A stretch of 8,798 bases of DNA from Pseudomonadota bacterium (lineage in GTDB: Bacteria; Pseudomonadota; Alphaproteobacteria; Rhizobiales; Xanthobacteraceae): positions 1 to 8,798 of the forward strand of contig JAJYAH010000248.1 in NCBI GenBank assembly GCA_021779635.1, written 5' to 3'. Shown here in pieces: positions 5,219-8,798 of the stretch; the first letter of the stretch is position 1, and each line of letters begins with the position of its first letter. The translations under genes were made by a program, and so were the position numbers. Below the pieces are notes generated by a model. The model saw only the letters and a list, made by a program, of their open reading frames with translations, was not told the DNA's origin and made no database searches.

Positions 5219-6766
5219 GACAGCTTCGACGGCTCCTCGCTTCTCGCCGGGCTTGAGGACCACCTCCCCGACCAGCGAACGGATGTCCTCCCGCGCCTCC
5301 GCGTTGGCCTCCGGCTCCGCCAGCGTCTCGGTCAGACGGACGACCTTCGCCCGATACAGTTCGGCGATATTCGGGTGGACATCCGGCACATCGGCCGGTG
5401 CCTCGGCCAGCCGCGCTTCAATCGCTGCCTTCTGCTGCTCAAGCTCGCTCATGCGCGCCTTCATGGCAGGCTGGTACATGCCATCCTCGATAGCCGCCAT
5501 GATACCCTTGATGCCGCGCTCGATCTTTTCCAGGGCACGGCGATCGACCTCTGCCTCTGCGCGCCGCTCGTAGTTCTGGCGGTTGGTCTCTTCGGCATAG
5601 ACGCGCACGGCATCGGCAACAGCCTCGGGAGAAACCATCTTTTCGGTCAGCCCGGCGAGGACGCGCCGCTCGATGTCGTCGCGCCGGACCGTGCGGCCAT
5701 TGTCGCAAATTCCCTTGCGGAAATGGCTGAGGCAGCCGTAGCGGTCGTTGACGACAATGCCGTATTTGCCGCCACAGCAGCCGCAGGTGAGCAGACCGGA
5801 CAGCAGGAAGGCCGGGCGTCGCAGGCCGTTCAGCCGTTTCGTGCGAGCGGCGCGAACGCCGATCGTCGTCGCTTCAAACTGCTTCGCCAGCTCCGCCTGA
5901 CGGGCCTTCGCAGCCTGCCACAGCTCGTCATCGACGATGCGCAACTCCGGCACCTCGGTCCTGATCCATTGGGCTTCGGAGTTCGGCCGGGATACCCGTT
6001 TGCCGGTGTTCGGGTCCTTGATGAACCGCTGCCGGTTCCACACCAGGACCCCGGCATAGAGTTCGTTATTGAGGATGCCGTTGCCCCGGCAGGCGTGACC
6101 CCGGATCGTCGTATCGCCCCAGGTGTGGCCGAACGGACCGGGGATGCCGTCCTTGTTCAAATCGGTGGCGATGGCGCGAGGCGACCGGCCAACCGCGAAC
6201 TCCCGAAAGATGCGGCGAACGACGACCGCCTCGGCCTCGTTGATCGTCCGCTCGCCACGGATCGGTTCACCTTCGCTATCGGTGCGTTTCACAACGTCAT
6301 AGCCGTAGCAGAGGCCGCCACCCGCCTTCCCCTTCTCGACCCGCCCGCGCAGACCGCGATGGGTTTTCGCCGCCAAGTCCTTCAGGAACAGGGCATTCAT
6401 TGTGCCCTTCAAGCCGACATGGAGTTCGGAAATCTCGCCTTCGCTGAGGGTGACGATCTGTACGCCCGCGAAGCGCAGGTGCTTGAACAGCGTCGCCACG
6501 TCGGCCTGGTCGCGAGAAACCCGGTCCAATGCTTCGGCAAGGACGATCTCGAACTTGCCTCTCTGTGCGTCCTGCAATAGCGATTGGACGCCGGGTCGCA
6601 GGATGACGCTCGCGCCGGAAATGGCGGCGTCCTGATAGGTTGCGACAACCTTCCATTTCTCCCGCGCGGCCTGCTCGCGGCAAATGCGGAACTGATCCTC
6701 GATCGAGGCCACACTCTGATTGTCAGTCGAGTAGCGAGCATAAAGCGCAACTCTCGTAATCGTCAT
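4988..6766 (-). CDS. Large serine recombinase (site-specific integrase), rec2
   Basis: This 592-residue recombinase is clearly homologous to rec1. The catalytic domain shows VALYARYS with nucleophile Ser13 and LDRVSRD in the second conserved segment. A recombinase domain contains GNGILNNELYAGVLVWNR. The zinc ribbon cysteines at 328, 331, 345 and 354 have the same spacing as those of rec1. A Glu/Arg/Ala-rich coiled-coil stretch spans about 385-475. The ATG at 6766 has GGAGG six bases upstream and lies 35 bp after the tumA stop, so it is probably the last gene of the minus-strand cluster. From about residue 540 it reads sense through the tRNA 3'-end copies (PRNHLYLL, then RNHLH). This C-terminal end is therefore attachment-site DNA rather than a conserved domain. 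It probably mobilises the Trb-carrying ICE on the right. Confidence 0.92.
   Translation of the reverse strand: MTITRVALYARYSTDNQSVASIEDQFRICREQAAREKWKVVATYQDAAISGASVILRPGVQSLLQDAQRGKFEIVLAEALDRVSRDQADVATLFKHLRFAGVQIVTLSEGEISELHVGLKGTMNALFLKDLAAKTHRGLRGRVEKGKAGGGLCYGYDVVKRTDSEGEPIRGERTINEAEAVVVRRIFREFAVGRSPRAIATDLNKDGIPGPFGHTWGDTTIRGHACRGNGILNNELYAGVLVWNRQRFIKDPNTGKRVSRPNSEAQWIRTEVPELRIVDDELWQAAKARQAELAKQFEATTIGVRAARTKRLNGLRRPAFLLSGLLTCGCCGGKYGIVVNDRYGCLSHFRKGICDNGRTVRRDDIERRVLAGLTEKMVSPEAVADAVRVYAEETNRQNYERRAEAEVDRRALEKIERGIKGIMAAIEDGMYQPAMKARMSELEQQKAAIEARLAEAPADVPDVHPNIAELYRAKVVRLTETLAEPEANAEAREDIRSLVGEVVLKPGEKRGAVEAVLRGELMGILDLVGGQRRSPRPEVITNALACPRNHLYLLGNFGNVGRPNGAAFGCPQVMMVAPSRNHLHRRGPQGMI
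5020..5045. repeat. Inverted repeat made of tRNA-end-like sequence (copy B and an inverted copy)
   Basis: GATGGTTGC (5020-5028) and GCAACCATC (5037-5045) form a perfect 9-bp inverted repeat around GGGAGGGG. The left arm belongs to a second copy of the attachment motif (minus strand CCCGCAACCATCTTCACC). The right arm continues as CATAACTTGC to 5054, which resembles the flank of copies A and C but in opposite orientation. It may be a recombinase-binding arm or a remnant of an earlier insertion. Confidence 0.5.
5066..5086. repeat. GC-rich hairpin, possible terminator remnant
   Basis: GGCCGCCCC and GGGGCGGCC form a perfect 9-bp stem with a 3-base loop. On the minus strand it lies about 20 bases after attachment copy C, resembling the tRNA-end plus terminator order seen at copy A. 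It is followed only by TTCGGCTG rather than a T-run, so termination would be weak at best. Confidence 0.45.
5107..5131 (-). repeat. Attachment-site copy C: tRNA 3' end at the rec2-side boundary
   Basis: The minus strand reads TGTCCCCGCAACCA (5118-5131) followed by TCTTTACTTGC. The 22 bases 5107-5128 are identical to 4960-4981, 147 bp away in the same orientation. This copy is the one nearest the conserved part of rec2 and is the best candidate for the boundary of the right-hand ICE. Upstream of TGTCCCC the sequence no longer matches a tRNA T-arm. Confidence 0.65.
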
Positions 6767-6801
6767 CGTGCCTCCTCCGATCCTTCTTCCGCGTATTTCA
6801 A

Positions 6802-7179
6802 TCAGGCGACACGCAAGCGGTCGTTGTCGCCGTAAGGGTCGATTTCGACGACGATCTTCTCGATTGTCGCGCTCGGAGCCTTGCGACGGCCATCCAACGT
6901 CATCGTGACGAAGCCCGCAGCTTCCAGTTTCGCCAGCGTCCGCGTCAGGTTCGGCTGCGCGCGTCCCGACAATTGCACCAGCTCGGCGACCGATTGAGGC
7001 TTGTGGTCGCGGATCAAGGCGAGGAGGCGGCGATTCTCCGGCGTCAGCAACCGCACCAGAGCATCGATGGAATTGAAGCTGGGCTTCCCCGCATCGTCCG
7101 GCGCCGGCTTCTCGCCACGGGCCACGGCCTTCATCTCGTCCCGCAGCGACCGAAGGCTCTGAACCTTATAATTCGTCAT
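6802..7179 (-). CDS. tumA: TumA-like wHTH antitoxin
   Basis: The 125-residue product has a winged helix-turn-helix fold of the MarR/ArsR kind at about residues 45-110. The sequence runs LTPENRRLLALIRDHKPQSV, then AELVQLSGRAQPNLTRTLAKLEAAGFV as the recognition region, then the wing TLDGRRKAP. The ATG start at 7179 overlaps the TGA stop of the toxin gene (ATGA), so translation is probably coupled. Gene order is toxin first, antitoxin second, as known for TumE/TumA pairs. By position and fold it should neutralise the toxin and repress the operon. The open frame extends 51 codons further upstream, but that part is antisense-like, lies inside the toxin gene, and lacks support. It may instead be an ordinary regulator. 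Confidence 0.82.
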   Translation of the reverse strand: MTNYKVQSLRSLRDEMKAVARGEKPAPDDAGKPSFNSIDALVRLLTPENRRLLALIRDHKPQSVAELVQLSGRAQPNLTRTLAKLEAAGFVTMTLDGRRKAPSATIEKIVVEIDPYGDNDRLRVA

Positions 7180-7601
7180 TCCGACCTCCGGGTCTCTTCG
7201 ACCTCGACAACCGTCGTTGCAATTCCATGTTCGTCCAACACCCGTTCGACCTCGTTGAAGAAATCGTCGATCAGGGTTTCCACGTTTTTGAAGTGATAGG
7301 GACGCCCTGGGTCGTTCTCCGTCCGGTGCCAATGATCGTTCGTCCGCGGACGCTGCTTGAACCGCGAGCCAACTGCCGGGACGCCATGTGCGTTGTCGAA
7401 CCCCACCAACCGCCGGCCGTCCGGTGCGTGCAGCGTGAAGGAATAGGACAAACCATGCGGACGCTCATCGGCCGCCTCGACACGCTTAACCTCGAACTTG
7501 ATCCAATAGCCTTCTTCGAGATGATGAATGCGCCCGTCGAAGGCCAGCAGGAACTCAAGCTGGTATTCCGGTATGGCATCTTCCATATCATATCCGCCCA
7601 T
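7176..7601 (-). CDS. tumE: TumE-like toxin (DUF6516-type)
   Basis: The 141-residue product resembles the TumE toxin family in its second half: RLVGFDN (64-70), DHWHR (89-93) and PYHFKNVETLIDDFF (101-115). The N-terminal part is richer in strands and acidic residues. The cellular target is not something I can state. The ATG at 7601 has AGGAG 11 bases upstream, a slightly long distance. A second ATG at 7586 (MEDAIPEYQ) is preceded by GGCGG and is a real alternative, especially if the promoter-like sequence just upstream is used. A TTG at 7631 is unlikely, because its purine-rich site is too close. The gene couples to tumA through a 4-bp overlap, forming an addiction module inside the ICE between conjugation-linked genes and the recombinase. 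Confidence 0.75.
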   Translation of the reverse strand: MGGYDMEDAIPEYQLEFLLAFDGRIHHLEEGYWIKFEVKRVEAADERPHGLSYSFTLHAPDGRRLVGFDNAHGVPAVGSRFKQRPRTNDHWHRTENDPGRPYHFKNVETLIDDFFNEVERVLDEHGIATTVVEVEETRRSE

Positions 7602-7604
7602 GAC

Positions 7605-7631
7605 AATATAATCTCCTGACTCGCCCGTCAA
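7605..7631 (-). promoter_or_regulatory. Possible tumE promoter
   Basis: On the minus strand, TTGACG (7626-7631) and TATATT (7605-7610) are spaced 15 bp apart in a 69-bp gap before tumE. The boxes are good but the spacing is two bases short of ideal. Transcription would begin near the first ATG, which would favour the ATG at 7586 as the start of tumE. An own promoter would fit a self-regulated toxin-antitoxin pair. Confidence 0.35.
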
Positions 7632-7670
7632 GGCTCCCCTGAGCTGCCCTCAAGCGAAGCCGCACATCGT

Positions 7671-7856
7671 CTATCGGCGCGGCTTGTTGTCGTTTGCAGC
7701 GTTCGGGTTTCGGGCTCTCGCGTGCTCTCGGGCAAGTTGCCGGCCAATCGCCTGGGCGATACGCAGAATGCGCGGATCAATTGGCTTAGGTGTTTCTCCG
7801 CCGTTGTCGTTTGCCGGCTGTCCCGCCTCCCCTTTCAGGCGTTTCTCCTGTTCCAT
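7671..7856 (-). CDS. Small basic protein with DPR...GRQxAR motif
   Basis: The 61-residue hypothetical protein starts at ATG 7856, seven bases after a strong GGAGG. An ATG at 7877, which overlaps the DUF736 stop as ATGA, is an alternative giving 68 residues. The sequence has a Gly/Asn/Asp-rich N-terminus (PANDNGGE), then DPRILRIAQAIGRQLAREHA as a likely basic amphipathic helix, and an ANDNKPRR tail. The helix matches the 69-aa protein upstream of rec1 at the DPR, Ala, GRQ and AR positions. It is cotranscribed with DUF736. No function is known to me. Its recurrence beside two recombinases on two elements suggests a mobile-element role. Confidence 0.7.
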   Translation of the reverse strand: MEQEKRLKGEAGQPANDNGGETPKPIDPRILRIAQAIGRQLAREHARARNPNAANDNKPRR

Positions 7857-7873
7857 GACGACACCTCCGGCGT

Positions 7874-8200
7874 TCATGCGTCGGTTGGCCGGCGCCGGCT
7901 CCATACGAGCTGTGCCGTGTTGCCGTCTTCCGATGGAAAAAGCGCGGCGCTGATCGGCTCGGTCAGGTTGGGATCGTCGAGCCTGACGCGGTAATAGCTC
8001 TTGGGGTTGTCGCCGCCGGATCGCGCCTCCCAGGCATCGCCGGCGCGGGACTGGCCGACGAATACCCGGAAGGCCGGGGCGTTGTCGCTGTCGCGGTTGT
8101 CGTTGGGCACGAAGCGCAGCTTCGTATTGATGGTCAGCGTGTGGATGGTGCCCGTCCAGCCGCCATCCTTGGCGGGCGTAAAGGTGCCGATCGAAGACAT
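7874..8200 (-). CDS. DUF736 family protein
   Basis: The 108-residue protein has the family pattern: IGTFTPAKDGGWTGTIHTL at the start, then a stretch on preserved N/D residues, FRVFVGQSRAGDAWEA, YYRVRLDDPNL and ISAALFPSEDG near the end. DUF736 proteins are small, soluble, probably beta-rich, and are commonly found on alphaproteobacterial conjugative elements near Trb or Tra genes. No biochemical role is established. The ATG at 8200 follows GGAGAG. It lies 3 bp after the DUF2274 stop, and its own stop overlaps a possible start of the next gene. It clearly belongs to the same transcription unit as trbI. Confidence 0.9.
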   Translation of the reverse strand: MSSIGTFTPAKDGGWTGTIHTLTINTKLRFVPNDNRDSDNAPAFRVFVGQSRAGDAWEARSGGDNPKSYYRVRLDDPNLTEPISAALFPSEDGNTAQLVWSRRRPTDA

Positions 8201-8203
8201 GGC

Positions 8204-8509
8204 CTAACTCTCCGTACTGGTTGATGAGGGTGGTTGCGATGCCGGACGCCGGCCGCGGCGCGGGCGCTCGGGTTCGGCCGGCGCGGGGTCGAGCGGCGTC
8301 TCCTTCAGTGCCTTGGCAAAGCCCTTGTCGCTGCCGAGGAAAGCGTCGAGCATGAAGGGGATCAGTTCGGCGACAGACTCCGCCTGGCCGTAAGCGGCAC
8401 GATAGAGGCCGGCATATTGGCGGAGCGCCTGGTTCAGCTCGGGCGAGACGGTGACGGTGATCCTGACCGGCGTCCGGTCGGGCAATTTCGCGAGCTTCAA
8501 TTCGGGCAT
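8204..8509 (-). CDS. DUF2274 family protein
   Basis: This 101-residue protein follows trbI, as DUF2274 genes commonly do in Trb clusters. The first part, LKLAKLPDRTPVRITVTVSPELNQALRQYAGLY, has the strand-then-helix look of a ribbon-helix-helix domain and matches the family. ELIPFMLDAFLGSDKGFAKA ends the conserved domain, and the remaining 25 residues are a Pro/Arg/Ser-rich, probably disordered tail. The ATG at 8509 has a strong GGAGG beginning in the trbI stop region, 11 bp after that stop. A longer frame upstream would enter trbI and is rejected. A role as a small DNA-binding or accessory conjugation protein is inference. Confidence 0.88.
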   Translation of the reverse strand: MPELKLAKLPDRTPVRITVTVSPELNQALRQYAGLYRAAYGQAESVAELIPFMLDAFLGSDKGFAKALKETPLDPAPAEPERPRRGRRPASQPPSSTSTES

Positions 8510-8520
8510 GACACGCCTCC

Positions 8521-8798
8521 TCAGCCCTGGCCCTGATAGGGTCGGAGCACCAAATCTCTGTGAACGATGACGCGCAACGGCCAACCGGGACGGACGGTGA
8601 TGGTGGGCTGAATATTGAGGTCCTTCTCAACGATGCGCTGGCCGGCCATGTTGGTGCTCTCAGCCGTCGATTCGCGGATCGCCTGAATGAGATTGCTCTG
8701 ATTGCCGCCGAAGGTGACTTGGCCGCCGACGCCGAGCAGTGTGGACATCGCGATGCCTTTGAGCAGCGTCCAGGTGTGATAATCGACCTCGTCCTCAA
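8521..8798 (-). CDS. trbI: TrbI / VirB10-type conjugal transfer protein, C-terminal part
   Basis: Only the last 91 residues are in the window; the gene runs off the right edge. They match the TrbI C-terminus: DYHTWTLLKGIAMSTLLGVG, then QSNLIQAIREST and the family-typical end QPTITVRPGWPLRVIVHRDL. TrbI (VirB10 homologue) spans the periplasm and links inner- and outer-membrane parts of the type IV secretion channel used for mating. This is the last core trb gene in many clusters, so the remaining trb genes should lie to the right. The reading frame continues without interruption to the edge. Confidence 0.92.
   Translation of the reverse strand, partial: EDEVDYHTWTLLKGIAMSTLLGVGGQVTFGGNQSNLIQAIRESTAESTNMAGQRIVEKDLNIQPTITVRPGWPLRVIVHRDLVLRPYQGQG

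Larger units (their letters stand above)
5107..8798 (-). mobile_element. Terminal portion of an integrative and conjugative element (Trb type)
   Basis: The segment begins at attachment copy C and contains rec2, the tumE-tumA module, the small GRQ protein, DUF736, DUF2274 and the end of trbI, all on one strand with short gaps or overlaps. A recombinase at the element end next to a tRNA attachment site, with a conjugation cluster inward, is the usual ICE layout. The other end and the relaxase are outside the window, so completeness is unknown. Confidence 0.65.

Noticed and set aside
5375..6580. 401-codon open frame on the plus strand inside rec2
   Set aside because: Its composition is that of an antisense shadow of rec2; no motif or ribosome site supports it.
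7671..8798. 375-codon minus-strand frame spanning trbI, DUF2274 and DUF736
   Set aside because: Only its last 61-68 codons look real. The rest is the wrong frame of three recognised genes, with Arg/Pro-rich composition.

Overview
This window looks like the meeting point of two integrated mobile elements in an alphaproteobacterium. The suggestion of Sphingomonadales or Hyphomicrobiales rests on GC-rich coding sequence, strong GGAGG-type ribosome sites, a TrbI - DUF2274 - DUF736 gene order, and the style of the serine recombinases. No rRNA or complete tRNA is present, so the host cannot be named more closely.

Left part (1-4988). Bases 1-105 look like one end of an IS21-type insertion sequence, with two tandem 24-bp terminal repeats. 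The IS has cut off the 3' end of a three-Cys-motif partner gene (tcmP-like, minus strand). Upstream of that gene, all on the minus strand and closely spaced, are its usual partner (a DUF5131 / Gp37-Gp68 three-Cys-motif protein) and a VapC/VapB-like toxin-antitoxin pair. A palindrome overlapping a promoter lies in front of the antitoxin gene. The plus strand then carries a 69-aa protein of unknown function and a large serine recombinase (rec1).

Right part (5107-8798). All genes are on the minus strand and read in from the right edge: the C-terminus of TrbI (type IV secretion), DUF2274, DUF736, a 61-aa protein related to the 69-aa protein on the left, a TumE-like toxin, its wHTH antitoxin TumA, and a second large serine recombinase (rec2). 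This is the terminal part of an integrative and conjugative element (ICE) with a Trb conjugation cluster, maintained by an addiction module and moved by rec2.

Junction (about 4925-5131). The two recombinase genes converge and overlap by 231 bp. The overlap holds several partial copies of a tRNA 3' end (minus strand CCCCGCAACCA). Its A72-A73-CCA form fits initiator tRNA-fMet. One copy is followed by a strong intrinsic terminator, as expected downstream of a tRNA gene. The simplest reading is that both elements use the tRNA-fMet 3' end as attachment site and have inserted next to each other. The last 60-80 residues of each recombinase would then be encoded by attachment-site DNA rather than by a conserved domain.
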